This document shows positions 34,458-44,170 of a DNA stretch of 64,000 nt, piece by piece. Both the position numbers and the translations under genes were made by a program. The notes beneath the pieces were generated by a model, which saw only the letters and a list, made by a program, of their open reading frames with translations, made no database searches and was not told the origin of the DNA. Each line of letters opens with the position of its first letter. The first letter of the stretch is position 1. Origin of the DNA: CAZPHU01 sp964586285 (GTDB lineage Bacteria > Fibrobacterota > Chitinivibrionia > Chitinivibrionales > CAYFVL01); assembly GCA_964586285.1 (NCBI GenBank), contig CAZPHU010000004.1, forward strand, positions 1 to 64,000. The letters run 5' to 3'.

Positions 34458-36401
34458 ATGAAAAGACATGCCGTAGCCCTTGTTATACGCCCGTGTAAAA
34501 ACCGGCTGATTGCGGAAGAACATCTCAGATCGACACTGGATCGTTTTACCGAAAAGTTACTTACTCTTTGTAACTCGGTAACACCATTGAAGATAAACCT
34601 TGTTCTTCCGGGATATTTTTTTAAATTTATTGATCCCCTTTTGCTCGCTCAACTGCGTGAGTTGCATAAAACGGAACGGCTGGAATGGCAATCGACCGGA
34701 TATACAGAACCGTTTGCGAGTTTTTCGCCGTCCTGGCTAACAGATGAAAATCTGAGCGCCGGTATGGAGTTTTTCAACGAATTCGCGGCTCATCCAATGG
34801 GATATGCCCCTCCCTTTTCCAACTGGGAACCAAGTATGCTTTGTTCGCTGCACAGGCTGGGATTCCAGTATGCCGTATTATCCCGCGCCATTCTTCCTCA
34901 ACATCTCAGTAGACTCTGTGGCTACTGGATAACCGAATATGCGGGTATTTCGTTTCCTGTTTTCCCTTCGGTTGTTTTACACCCGGATTCCGTACCGGTG
35001 AGTATAGAGCGATTTCTAGCCGAACAACTTAGTAAGCAGCCGGACCCAAAAGAGGAAAACGAGATCAAGATTGCGACATTGGAATACACCCTGTCTCTGA
35101 ACGGCGATGCACTCGATGAACAATTTCAATGGCTTGCAACCGTTGCCGCCGACCTCGAACGTCTAATACCAAAATACCGGACAGTCAGGTTAAGTGACTG
35201 CCAGTCGCTGGCGGGCCCGCTGGGTTTGCTTTCAATTCCATCGGGAATTCGCTCTGCGAGGCGCGATCAGGACAACAATCCTTTTTTCTGCAATGAGCTG
35301 CATACTTATGATCAGGTCGGTATTCTTCAGCGCAAAATGATGTTCATAGCGGAGCAAATCCAATCTGTAAGAGAAGTTAAAGAGCGAAACGATCTTCTGC
35401 ACCAATTGTTCTTAGCCCAGGATATCAATCGTTTCCTGATGCAAAAAGAGGGGGGATTTCGGCATATAACCGACCGCCTTTGGACATATCACAAAATGAT
35501 AAACATCGAGCGGACACTTGCAAAAAGACACCACTCCGCCGGCGGGCACATAAAAATATCAAATTTCCTGAGAAACGGAAGCAAAAGTATCATAATCGGC
35601 AACCAGTCGCTTCAAGCTTACATAGATTATAACGGCGGGGCGCAGATTTTTGAATTGGATTTTTTTGGACGAGCAATCAATCTATGCGCAGGATTCAGCA
35701 GTAACCGCTACGTAATTCCTAAGATACTTGTGGCGGGCAAATCACCCTCCAGTTTCATCGATTATATATTCGCCCCCTCCGAACACGATCTCAAAAACAT
35801 AACGGATAAGCTCAAGTATCAGGTTGGTGACTTCATCAACGGTAGATTTGACCATATGGTCAGCAAGAATGCAAATTCAGTGAAAGTCATTCTCAATCGC
35901 CGCGGAATCGCCAACATCGATGAGAAACCAAGACCCATCAGAATGGAAAAAGTGTTTTCTTTTGAAGAAGACAAACCGGCGATGTCGTTTGTATACCAAC
36001 TGGCCAATCCATCTCTGAGCAGCTTCGGTTTTGTTTTCGCCACGGGAATCACTTTAGGACTTCCCGGCGTCGAAACAAATGAAGCATACTTAACCATCGG
36101 CGGTAAAGACAAAAACCAGCTCACAAACGATCACATGTGTTTTGATGATATATCCCAATGGGAGATTAGCGATCCTCAATTAGGCGTCACACTCGATTTT
36201 ACCGTTCAGAAACCAGTAACCCTACGGATTTTCCCGTCCCAAATAAACGAGATTGATTCCCAGGAGCAATACGGCTGTCAGGGCACCACTTTCCTGATCT
36301 GTGCCCCCATAGAACTCAAAGAAAATGCGGTCTGGTCTCTAATAGGTAAACTGAAGTGCAAAAAAAGTAAAATGAAAGGTACCTGGCAGAATGCGGTCTG
36401 A
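34458..36401 (+). CDS. GH57-type 4-alpha-glucanotransferase-like protein, catalytic residues apparently lost
   Basis: 647 residues from the ATG at 34458; a GTG 27 bases upstream is in frame. The whole length follows the family of archaeal GH57 glucanotransferases: N-terminal barrel (about 1-270), helical middle (FFCNELHTYDQVGILQRKMM, LAQDINRFLM), and the beta-sandwich C-terminal domain (about 370-640). From memory of the Thermococcus enzyme, its nucleophile motif WLTERVWQP aligns with APPFSNWEP here, so Glu is replaced by Phe. The acid/base motif FHDDGEKFG has no counterpart, and QCNDAYWHG becomes QDINRFLMQ. No signal peptide. It overlaps the STAS gene by 11 bases. A non-catalytic glucan-binding or scaffolding role is inference. 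Confidence 0.75.
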   Translation: MKRHAVALVIRPCKNRLIAEEHLRSTLDRFTEKLLTLCNSVTPLKINLVLPGYFFKFIDPLLLAQLRELHKTERLEWQSTGYTEPFASFSPSWLTDENLSAGMEFFNEFAAHPMGYAPPFSNWEPSMLCSLHRLGFQYAVLSRAILPQHLSRLCGYWITEYAGISFPVFPSVVLHPDSVPVSIERFLAEQLSKQPDPKEENEIKIATLEYTLSLNGDALDEQFQWLATVAADLERLIPKYRTVRLSDCQSLAGPLGLLSIPSGIRSARRDQDNNPFFCNELHTYDQVGILQRKMMFIAEQIQSVREVKERNDLLHQLFLAQDINRFLMQKEGGFRHITDRLWTYHKMINIERTLAKRHHSAGGHIKISNFLRNGSKSIIIGNQSLQAYIDYNGGAQIFELDFFGRAINLCAGFSSNRYVIPKILVAGKSPSSFIDYIFAPSEHDLKNITDKLKYQVGDFINGRFDHMVSKNANSVKVILNRRGIANIDEKPRPIRMEKVFSFEEDKPAMSFVYQLANPSLSSFGFVFATGITLGLPGVETNEAYLTIGGKDKNQLTNDHMCFDDISQWEISDPQLGVTLDFTVQKPVTLRIFPSQINEIDSQEQYGCQGTTFLICAPIELKENAVWSLIGKLKCKKSKMKGTWQNAV

Positions 36402-37011
36402 AGCTCTGGATATAACTATCGAGAGTAGGGGGAATGCTGTATGGCTCATACTGGCAGGTCCATTCCATGCCGAGCAGGTGCCGAACATGCGGGAAAAAAT
36501 CATGGGACTCATCCATGACGGTAATCGCCGGATAATCATTAACATGGAATCTATCAGCTACATTCACGATTCGGCGATCCCAATGTTTCTTGACCTCCTC
36601 AATTTAACAAAGGGTAAAAACGGTGAACTGATACTAATTTTCCGAAACAATCTCCTTTGGCAAAAGTTCAAACCTTTCAGACATTTGTTTTCCATCTACC
36701 CCGACGAAAATGCCCACAAAACCAGAGGTTTACTTCGATCGATTCGCCGCCGCGGTATGATATTGTCCCGCAAAACCGGCATCCGTTTGTCCAGGCCCGT
36801 TGCTCTTTTCATGCTTTTGGTTATTCTTGGATGGTTTGGGTCTCTGGCGATTATTATAAACATGCAAAATCGCCTGATCCGAAAACAGGAGCAGGAAATA
36901 CATGATCTTTCAAAATGGAAAACGGAAGCGGAGCTTGAGCTTGAGCAGCTGGAGCAACGTATACTGCCGCTAAAACAGCTGGGACTCCTGAGGGATACTT
37001 TACCCAGGTAA
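36391..37011 (+). CDS. STAS-domain protein with C-terminal transmembrane segment and coiled coil
   Basis: 206 residues. A STAS domain (about 1-105) shows WLILAGPFHAEQVPNMREKI and IINMESISYIHDSAIPMFLDLL; the Ser of DSA is where anti-sigma antagonists are phosphorylated. A basic linker is followed by one transmembrane helix (about 132-152, VALFMLLVILGWFGSLAIII) and a Glu-rich coiled coil (about 157-195). STAS is cytoplasmic, so the coiled coil would lie in the periplasm. It overlaps the preceding GH57-like gene and is 5 bases before the transglycosylase gene. STAS plus one TM plus coiled coil is an unusual arrangement; function unknown. Confidence 0.8.
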   Translation: MRSEALDITIESRGNAVWLILAGPFHAEQVPNMREKIMGLIHDGNRRIIINMESISYIHDSAIPMFLDLLNLTKGKNGELILIFRNNLLWQKFKPFRHLFSIYPDENAHKTRGLLRSIRRRGMILSRKTGIRLSRPVALFMLLVILGWFGSLAIIINMQNRLIRKQEQEIHDLSKWKTEAELELEQLEQRILPLKQLGLLRDTLPR

Positions 37012-37016
37012 TATGT

Positions 37017-37766
37017 ATGGCCGGATCACGCTTTAGCGCAATTTCAAATTCAGTTTTGGGGCGAAAACAGATCTGGTTTTCAGAACCCCTGGTTATCAGT
37101 ATAGTAGCTTTAGTAGTTATTCTTCTTTTAGGACTTACTGGTAAGGCACTGTATAACGAGTTTTTTATCCGGAAGTCCAACGCCCGCCTGACCGTACTGA
37201 AATCACAACGAGTACACCTAAACCATCGTCTGAAAATAATGCGGCAAAAAGCCACTATCGCCAAAACGATAAACAATTTCGTTGGAAACAGGTTAAAACC
37301 CCAGACTGTCAGACAGTTAACAGATCTGGTGTACCGAAGCAGCCGTACTTACGGCTATGATCCATTCCTTGTACTTGCGGTAATCCATGTTGAGAGTGTG
37401 TTTGACACAAAAGCCCTGGGGAGGTACCGAAGTGGAAAATTAAGCGGAGCTTACGGATTAATGCAGCTCAAATATGCGACGGCTAAGGAAGTTGCAGCCG
37501 ATCTGGATATAACGCTTCGCGGCATTGAAGACTTGCTGATACCCGAAATAAACGTTGCGTTGGGAGTCGGTTATCTCACCCGCCTGATTTCTCAATTCAA
37601 TGATTTAAAACTGGGCATCCTTGCATACAATCAAGGCCCCGGCACTATCCGAAAGACACTCCGAGAAAATCAGCCACTTTCCATTCGTTATTATGATAAA
37701 GTGCTCCGAAGCTATTACGCCTTAAAAGAGGAAAGCCGCCTAACGGAGCTGAATGATAAAAATTAG
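37017..37766 (+). CDS. Membrane-anchored lytic transglycosylase (SLT domain)
   Basis: 249 residues with one N-terminal transmembrane helix (about 24-42) and a Slt70-type catalytic domain (about 110-245). The catalytic Glu is in VIHVESVFDTKALG, followed by GAYGLMQLKYATAKEVA, INVALGVGYLTRL and GILAYNQGPGTI. It acts on peptidoglycan from the periplasmic face. It follows the STAS-TM gene by 5 bases in a three-gene operon and overlaps the convergent TPR gene by 4 bases. The short size and anchor resemble MltC/EmtA-type endolytic enzymes, but subtype is not certain. Confidence 0.92.
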   Translation: MAGSRFSAISNSVLGRKQIWFSEPLVISIVALVVILLLGLTGKALYNEFFIRKSNARLTVLKSQRVHLNHRLKIMRQKATIAKTINNFVGNRLKPQTVRQLTDLVYRSSRTYGYDPFLVLAVIHVESVFDTKALGRYRSGKLSGAYGLMQLKYATAKEVAADLDITLRGIEDLLIPEINVALGVGYLTRLISQFNDLKLGILAYNQGPGTIRKTLRENQPLSIRYYDKVLRSYYALKEESRLTELNDKN

Positions 37767-40700
37767 TTTTTGTTTTTGATTTTTATCAAAAATTCTTCCA
37801 CATCCTTTTCCGCCCCACCTTTTTTTAAGTAACGCCTAAAGTACTTCTCCGCGTTCTTGTCATCTATCAATTTGTGGTAGTATAGAAGCCCGATCTGACG
37901 ATAAACATCCAGAAACTTTTTACTGTCTCCTTTTTTCAGCGCCATTTCATATGCTCCTATTGCATCCTTGGGCCTATTACTCATACTCAGCGCCTTTCCC
38001 AGAGCATAGTAAAGTCTGGGGCTATTCTGATCTACCGCGAGACCCGCCTGAACAGCTTCAATAGCCTGAGAATACTTGCGGCGCTTACTCAGCAGACGCG
38101 CCATATAAAAATAGGAGTCGACGTTGTGCCTATTTGTAGCAATCGCTTCTTCATACACCGATAATGCGGAAGAATACTCCTTTGAGAATTCATATGCCAA
38201 CCCCATGTTCAAAAGTATTTCGGAATTCTGAGGATCGTGGGCCATGGCTTTTCCAAAGTATACTATGGCGGAATTATATTTATTCTTTCCAAGCATAACC
38301 CGACCGCAACCGGCATACCCTTCGGCATGATTTGGAAGAAGCCGCGTCGCCAACGTGTAGGACACAAGAGCAGAATCCAGATTACCGGCTTTCTCGAACA
38401 GATAGGCGCATGAAAGTTGATAGTAGCCGGAAAGCTTTTTGTCTCCCTGGAAAACCCGAAGTTCGGTTAGCGCCTTACGCGGCTTATCTTCTCGCAAATA
38501 GCAACGCACTAACCCGAACAAAGCCTCATCATTTTTAGGATTAAGTTTGAACGTACTTTCGAATTGCTTCAGAGCACGCTTTTCATCCCCACTCAACAAC
38601 AAAGAATTACCCAGCATCACCGAAACTGTTTCATTATGCCCCCCCATCTGCAGAGCACGTTCGTATATCTTTATCGCATCCGAATAGTTTTTCTGCGCAA
38701 ACGTTACGTCTCCCAAATAACGATAGCAGGGAAGGCAGGAGTTATCAAACTTCAGAGCGGCGGCAAGAAGTTGCTTTGCGGAATCCAAACTGCCTGTTCG
38801 CAAATAAAGGAACCCTGTCCAGCCCATTAGTTCGGCGTCATTATCTCGCAAAGAAATCGCTTTTCGAGCAGTTTTAAGAGCAAGAGAAGTTTTGTTTATT
38901 TCGAAGGCGGTCTTGGATAGAGCATAAAGATATTCAACATTCTCTCCGTTGCTTTTAACCGCGCTCCGCAACTGTTCGAATGCATCCTGCTGACGACCTG
39001 TCCGGCTTAAGATTGAAGCAAGTTCAAAACGAGCCTGAGCGAAACTTGGTTTGTAGGTAATGGCATTGTTGTAGAACTCAATCGCCCTTTCGAGTTGTTT
39101 TTCGCCTAAATAGTACCTGGCAAGACTGGCATGTATGTCGGAATTTTTCCGATCGTATTCAAGTGCGGCCTGAAGATGAGCAGCTTGAGCCTTCTTGTCA
39201 CCGCGCAGACCGTGAACCTCCGAGAGTCTCATCCGCAGTTCCAAATTTTTGGGAACCAACTTACAGGCCTTTTCCCATGCCTCAGCGGCATCATTGTATT
39301 GTTTACCTTTGGCAAAAAGCTGACCAAGTTCCAACAGAACTGTTGTATCCTTGCTGTCAAGAGCGTGCCATTTTTGCAAAATCCCGATGAGCTGTTCGTT
39401 GCTGTTTTTTAGACGATAAGCCTTTGCAAGCTCCTCTATGATTTGCACCCGGTTTGGTTCAAGCTCATGGGCCTTGCTTAAAAATGTCACGGCATTATCA
39501 ACATTCTCGGTCTTTTTGAACTTCTCCCCTATTCGAAGATGAGTCCCGCCCATCATATAAAAAGCCCGGCTGTTGGACGGCATAAGACGCACAGCTTCCT
39601 TCAACGGATCGAGCGCCCGTGGATACTCCTTTTTTTCGATGTATACAGAACCCAGCTCCAGGTATGCGATCGAGTCTCGAGGTGCCTTTTGCAGATATTG
39701 ACGATAGTATTTGGCGGCAGCCCCATATTCCTTTTTCGCAGAATAGGCTTGAGCTACTTTAAGTATGATACTGTCCGGAGCATCTGCAAGTGCCGCCGCT
39801 TTCTCATATGCCGCAAGCGCTTCATCCAGCTGCTTTTGTTCCGTGTAGATGTATCCCAAACGGAGATAATTGTCTAGCCCGCCTCCATAAGCCTCAATAT
39901 TTTTTCGATACCAATAGCCGGCATTTTTTAAGTTCCCTTCTTTCTCGTACACTTGCCCTAAGTCATAGGCATATTCCTTTCGTTTTTCTTTAGATCCATA
40001 CTTGCGTATCAGTTTTTTGTAATATCCCACAGCTTTGCTGTATTCTTTTTCATTCACATGGCTTCGGGCCATAAGCAAAAGCAGCTCCTCATCACGCGGC
40101 GCTTTTGACAACGCGACTGCAAGGGCATCAATCGCACTCTTATAATCTCCCGTTTCAAAGAGAGACACGCAGTACATGCGGCTGTATTTCTGTGTTCTCC
40201 TGCTGGATACCGATGCTTTCTTTAAAAGCTTTACCACCTCTTTATATTTTTTGCGTTCAAATTCTATTTCGGCCAGGTTAAGCAGTACCTGATTATCAGT
40301 ATAGTTGCTTCCAAGGAAAAGGAGATAAGTTTCACGAGCATCATTGAAGGCTTCTCTTTTAAAATAGAGATGCCCGGCCTTCTTCAGATGATCCTTATAG
40401 TAGTCATTACCTGTACGCTGATAAAGTGATACCCAGGCATGTGCCGCGGCACTGTCCTGGCCCGCCTCCAATTGAGATTCCGCAAGTTTTAGGATAAGAG
40501 AATCGTTGTTCTCATCAATGGTAAGGGCCTTTTTGTAAAATTCCACTGCCTGCTCAGGAGCCTGAGCCTTCCTATACGCCTCCGCGATTGACTTTAAAAC
40601 TTGACCGTCGGGGGTGATAAGTGCCATAGCATGTTCAAGGGAGCGTTTCCCCTCTTCGACCCGTTTCAATTCCAAGAGTAATAAGGCATATCTCAACCAC

Positions 40701-42601
40701 GCCTGTCCATTATTCTTATCCATTTCGGTAAGTCTGGCATATTCTTTTGCCGCTTGCGCCTTTTGCCCCTGATCGAAAGTTATCTGAGCGATCCTCTCCT
40801 GAATCACCTTTTCGTGGTTATCATCTTTCCTGGCTTTTTTATAATATTCCAGTGCCTTACTCATTTCTTTTTTAGAGTACCAGGCGTCCCCAAGTGATCT
40901 GCTCAATCCGGTGTAATCGGGTTTTTTCTTCTCGATCTTCTCCAGGAAATCAATGGCTGAGTCAATCTTTTGCTCTCCCATGTAAAAGGAAGCCATTGAA
41001 AACATGATTTCGAAAGGACTGTCCAGCAACGGTAACGCTTTTCCATAGTAAAGATTTGCTTTATCTCTGTTACCATAGCGTGCATAAAGATCCCCTAAAA
41101 TCCTTAGCGCCTTCCCATTTTTCTCTTCCAGCATTGCGTATTTCTTAAGATGTTCAAAAGCGGCGCTTGAATCTTTCCTGTGAAAGGCAAAAAGTCCTAA
41201 TTTCAGATGCAATTCCGCGTTTCCGGGATTTTTGCTCGCAAATGGTGAAAGTACCTGGTAGGCTTTCTGAATATTACCGGTCTGCTCATAAGCAGAAGCT
41301 GTTTTAAAAGCAATCTCATAATCATCGGGCGCCCTCTCGGAGGCAACCAGCAAATATTTCGAGGCCGTGTCGTACAACTTTCTTTCTGTATATATTTCAC
41401 CAAGCATAAGGGCCGGTTCATGGTTGCCTGCCAGAAGCTTAGATGCCTTTTTGAGTGCGGGAATTGCTTCTTCTTTCTTTCCTTTCCTCAATAGATCACG
41501 CCCAACAACAAACCAGGCTTCACCCAGCGATGTATCGACTTCCAGCACACGCCGCGCATATGATGCAGATTTCTCGAGCTGATCACCATCATTGTAATAC
41601 CTGGTGAAAAATATCAACCCCTCCCTGCTGCGCTCATCTTGCTTGAGCACATTTTCATAAGCTTTCATCGCTTGCTCGGTTTTACCGGTCTTTTCAAGAG
41701 CCTGTGCTTCAAATGCCCTCATGCGCGCATCTACCATCCCATATCTTTGGGCACTTTCAACTACATCAATGACACGTTTGTACTTTCCAGATCCAAAAAA
41801 GCTTTCACAGGCAAGCGGATACAGTTGCCTGTACCCGGGAATCAGGGACAATGCTCGTTCCAATGTCTCCGCGGCATCTCCATAAGATTGGGCTTGTGTA
41901 AGAAAACGTCCTGCAAGGTAATTTGGTATAAATGTATTTGAGTGCTGCCGTGCAACGGTAAGAAACGCATTTCCACTCTTTGCCATGAGTTTTTTTTCGG
42001 TTGCTTTAAGAGAACTTTCAATCATTTGTCCCATCGCCTGGTAGTCACTTGGAATCACCTCGGAGGGAATGAGATTAATGTGCATGTACTGCTTTATGGA
42101 GGACATATCACCACCCAGGGCTTTTGAAAGCCACAATGAGGCAGAATCAAGTTTTGTGGTCAAGAGATGGATCGGAAATTCAGTATCTAATACATCGACT
42201 ATCTCATTCTTTTCAAAATCATCCAACTCTATATAGATCTGAACCTTGGAACCATCCTCACTTAAGGCATAGTTCTGAAATACTATGTGTGTGAACTTCT
42301 GATTGGAAAGCCCGTAGGTATATTGGCTTTTTGAAACCGATTTGGAATAGTCGCTATATCCATCAACTAATTTTGCGATGATCTGCTGATCAATCACCGA
42401 CAAGCCGGCGTCAAGGGCAATCCGTGTCCTTATATACTGATCGACTAATGCCCCCAGCCAGCTATTTTCCACCGCCCCCTCCGGTCTGGTTATCAGGAGC
42501 GCTGCAGCTGTTTCGTCTGCTTGAGCAGGCACAAAAGATCCAACAACGCTACTTATCACAAGAAGTGTTATCGTCAGTTTGTGCTTTATTCTACTTCTCA
42601 T
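37763..42601 (-). CDS. Giant secreted TPR-repeat protein
   Basis: 1612 residues with a signal peptide (1-29, ending PAQADE). A mixed alpha/beta N-terminal domain (about 30-190) has no family I can name, though it resembles FlgO/CsgG-like domains often found before TPRs. From about residue 190 to the end it is a near-continuous array of tetratricopeptide repeats (LGxxYxxxxxYxxAxxxYxxAL patterns). At 34 residues each, 1400 residues would hold about 40 copies. It should form a long periplasmic superhelix for protein-protein contacts. Clean stop at 37763, overlapping the transglycosylase gene end by 4 bases. No catalytic domain; partners unknown. Confidence 0.9.
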   Translation of the reverse strand: MRSRIKHKLTITLLVISSVVGSFVPAQADETAAALLITRPEGAVENSWLGALVDQYIRTRIALDAGLSVIDQQIIAKLVDGYSDYSKSVSKSQYTYGLSNQKFTHIVFQNYALSEDGSKVQIYIELDDFEKNEIVDVLDTEFPIHLLTTKLDSASLWLSKALGGDMSSIKQYMHINLIPSEVIPSDYQAMGQMIESSLKATEKKLMAKSGNAFLTVARQHSNTFIPNYLAGRFLTQAQSYGDAAETLERALSLIPGYRQLYPLACESFFGSGKYKRVIDVVESAQRYGMVDARMRAFEAQALEKTGKTEQAMKAYENVLKQDERSREGLIFFTRYYNDGDQLEKSASYARRVLEVDTSLGEAWFVVGRDLLRKGKKEEAIPALKKASKLLAGNHEPALMLGEIYTERKLYDTASKYLLVASERAPDDYEIAFKTASAYEQTGNIQKAYQVLSPFASKNPGNAELHLKLGLFAFHRKDSSAAFEHLKKYAMLEEKNGKALRILGDLYARYGNRDKANLYYGKALPLLDSPFEIMFSMASFYMGEQKIDSAIDFLEKIEKKKPDYTGLSRSLGDAWYSKKEMSKALEYYKKARKDDNHEKVIQERIAQITFDQGQKAQAAKEYARLTEMDKNNGQAWLRYALLLLELKRVEEGKRSLEHAMALITPDGQVLKSIAEAYRKAQAPEQAVEFYKKALTIDENNDSLILKLAESQLEAGQDSAAAHAWVSLYQRTGNDYYKDHLKKAGHLYFKREAFNDARETYLLFLGSNYTDNQVLLNLAEIEFERKKYKEVVKLLKKASVSSRRTQKYSRMYCVSLFETGDYKSAIDALAVALSKAPRDEELLLLMARSHVNEKEYSKAVGYYKKLIRKYGSKEKRKEYAYDLGQVYEKEGNLKNAGYWYRKNIEAYGGGLDNYLRLGYIYTEQKQLDEALAAYEKAAALADAPDSIILKVAQAYSAKKEYGAAAKYYRQYLQKAPRDSIAYLELGSVYIEKKEYPRALDPLKEAVRLMPSNSRAFYMMGGTHLRIGEKFKKTENVDNAVTFLSKAHELEPNRVQIIEELAKAYRLKNSNEQLIGILQKWHALDSKDTTVLLELGQLFAKGKQYNDAAEAWEKACKLVPKNLELRMRLSEVHGLRGDKKAQAAHLQAALEYDRKNSDIHASLARYYLGEKQLERAIEFYNNAITYKPSFAQARFELASILSRTGRQQDAFEQLRSAVKSNGENVEYLYALSKTAFEINKTSLALKTARKAISLRDNDAELMGWTGFLYLRTGSLDSAKQLLAAALKFDNSCLPCYRYLGDVTFAQKNYSDAIKIYERALQMGGHNETVSVMLGNSLLLSGDEKRALKQFESTFKLNPKNDEALFGLVRCYLREDKPRKALTELRVFQGDKKLSGYYQLSCAYLFEKAGNLDSALVSYTLATRLLPNHAEGYAGCGRVMLGKNKYNSAIVYFGKAMAHDPQNSEILLNMGLAYEFSKEYSSALSVYEEAIATNRHNVDSYFYMARLLSKRRKYSQAIEAVQAGLAVDQNSPRLYYALGKALSMSNRPKDAIGAYEMALKKGDSKKFLDVYRQIGLLYYHKLIDDKNAEKYFRRYLKKGGAEKDVEEFLIKIKNKN

Positions 42602-43175
42602 AGGAAAGCCCTTTTAAATACTGCGAGGGAAATCATTCGTTTCAACGTATATAAGATAATAAACTATAAGGTACATTCGCGTGATTTATATCAAAACAAG
42701 TACAAAAGCGTCACTATAAAAAAGGTACAAATAAAATTGTCCCTGGAGGTTTCATTCAAACGCACGCATGATGTATATTAGCAAGTTTATCGCTGGAAAT
42801 ATTGATAGTTGATCAGTTTTTATCTTTTCCCCTTGATTTTCCTAGATTTTTTTTGTAAATAAAGATTTTTCGGTGAACCGATCAGCGTAAAAAAAGCTCT
42901 AAGTAATGGGAGTCGGGGTATCTGATCCCGGCACTCGAAGCTCTTCGGTTCAACACAGTTTTCACACAATACACTCGTCCATGCGGAAAATGCATTTATT
43001 ACGCTCCACGGAGGATAGTGAAGTTGCCGCATATCATTGTTAATGATAAAATAATAGGAGTTAAGAGCACGTATTCGTCTAAATCGCACTTCATTTCTTA
43101 CTCGATTAAATTCATGATTACTTGTAAATCCTCGTGTATACAATATTTTAAACCTTTTTTGCGCAAGGAAAGCTA
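42602..43175. other. Intergenic region between TPR protein and sigma factor
   Basis: 574 bases between divergent genes. AAGGAAAG lies before the sigma-factor ATG. A minus-strand open frame (42820-43185) has no ribosome binding site and no coding character. The stretch near 42890-42975 has short inverted segments (CGGGGTATCTGATCCCGG) but no structure I can name as an RNA gene. Confidence 0.4.
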
Positions 43176-44036
43176 ATGGCAGCAAATGACACCAATCTGT
43201 TGTCTCCAGAAGAGGGCACTTTAGGGCTGTACCTTAAGGAGATTGCAAAACACAAAGCGCTCAGTGCCAAACAGGAAGCAGAAATGGCAGTGCGAATCAG
43301 AAAGGGCGACAAGAAAGCCCTGGAAAGACTCATAAAAGCGAATTTGCGTTTTGTAGTCAGCGTAGCCCGTAATTATCAGAATCAGGGCCTTCCTCTTGCC
43401 GATCTAATCAATGAGGGAAACATAGGGCTTATCCGCGCTGCTCATCGCTTTGATGAAAAAAAGAATTTCAAATTTATTTCATATGCTGTGTGGTGGATTC
43501 GACAAGCGATTCTTCAAAGCCTGGCCAACCATTCCCGAATAGTAAAAATGCCGCTAAACAGGGTAGCAACGATTCATCGAGTGGGTAAAGCGCGTGCTAA
43601 ACTGGAACAAAAATTTCGCAGATTGCCAAACGATCGAGAGGTTGCTGAGGAGCTTGGGATAGATGAAGCCGAAGTCACAGCCACAATGAAGATAGGAAAC
43701 AATCACACCTCTCTTGACGCCCCTCTGGCGGTTGGCCGCGAGGGATGCCTGCTCGATGTCATGAGCGATGACGAGCAAGAGAATCCTGAGGAAACCGTCC
43801 TTCAGATGTCTTTGAATCAGGAAATCGATGAATTGCTTGAAACACTTAATGAACGTGAACGCAAAGTAGTACGGATGTACTTCGGTATCGGAGAGGAAAC
43901 GACTTATACCCTCGAAGAAATTGGAGCGCGTGCAAATATTACACGTGAGCGAGTACGGCAAATTAAAGATTCTGCTCTTGAAAAGCTTAGACGTTCGGGA
44001 CGTACCCATCGTCTGAAGAAACATTCCATGCATTGA
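43176..44036 (+). CDS. RNA polymerase sigma-70 family factor (RpoD/RpoS type)
   Basis: 286 residues, short for a primary sigma factor and without region 1.1. Region 1.2 is LGLYLKEIAKHKALS. Regions 2.1-2.4 include KANLRFVVSVARNYQNQGLPLADLINEGNIGL and FDEKKNFKFISYAVWWIRQAI, the full RpoD promoter-recognition sequence. Region 3 follows, and region 4 (about 225-275) has the helix-turn-helix TLEEIGARANITRERVRQIKDSALEKLR. AAGGAAAG lies 6 bases before the ATG. It may be the housekeeping sigma (as in some FCB bacteria, with short SigA) or a group 2 factor. Monocistronic, with a shared terminator. Confidence 0.95.
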   Translation: MAANDTNLLSPEEGTLGLYLKEIAKHKALSAKQEAEMAVRIRKGDKKALERLIKANLRFVVSVARNYQNQGLPLADLINEGNIGLIRAAHRFDEKKNFKFISYAVWWIRQAILQSLANHSRIVKMPLNRVATIHRVGKARAKLEQKFRRLPNDREVAEELGIDEAEVTATMKIGNNHTSLDAPLAVGREGCLLDVMSDDEQENPEETVLQMSLNQEIDELLETLNERERKVVRMYFGIGEETTYTLEEIGARANITRERVRQIKDSALEKLRRSGRTHRLKKHSMH

Positions 44037-44111
44037 TAAAACCGTTTCCAACCGGTATTTTCGATATTACCCAAATTACTATATAGTTGCTCGATATCAG
44101 CGATTACAGAA

Positions 44112-44140
44112 AAAAAGGCGCTCAAATTGAACGCCTTTTT
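44112..44140. terminator. Bidirectional intrinsic terminator
   Basis: Stem AAAAAGGCG/CGCCTTTTT with an 11-base loop, with A and T runs outside, between the convergent sigma-factor gene and the sensor-like gene ending at 44171. Confidence 0.9.
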
Positions 44141-44170
44141 CTGTTTGTGCACTTCTGTTTGAGCGATTGG

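Noticed and set aside
42890..42980. Possible structured RNA (6S-like) upstream of the sigma factor
   Set aside because: Only short inverted segments are visible, too weak to claim an RNA gene without folding or covariance.
42820..43185. 121-codon minus-strand frame before the sigma factor
   Set aside because: It overlaps the sigma gene start, has no ribosome binding site and an unusual composition.
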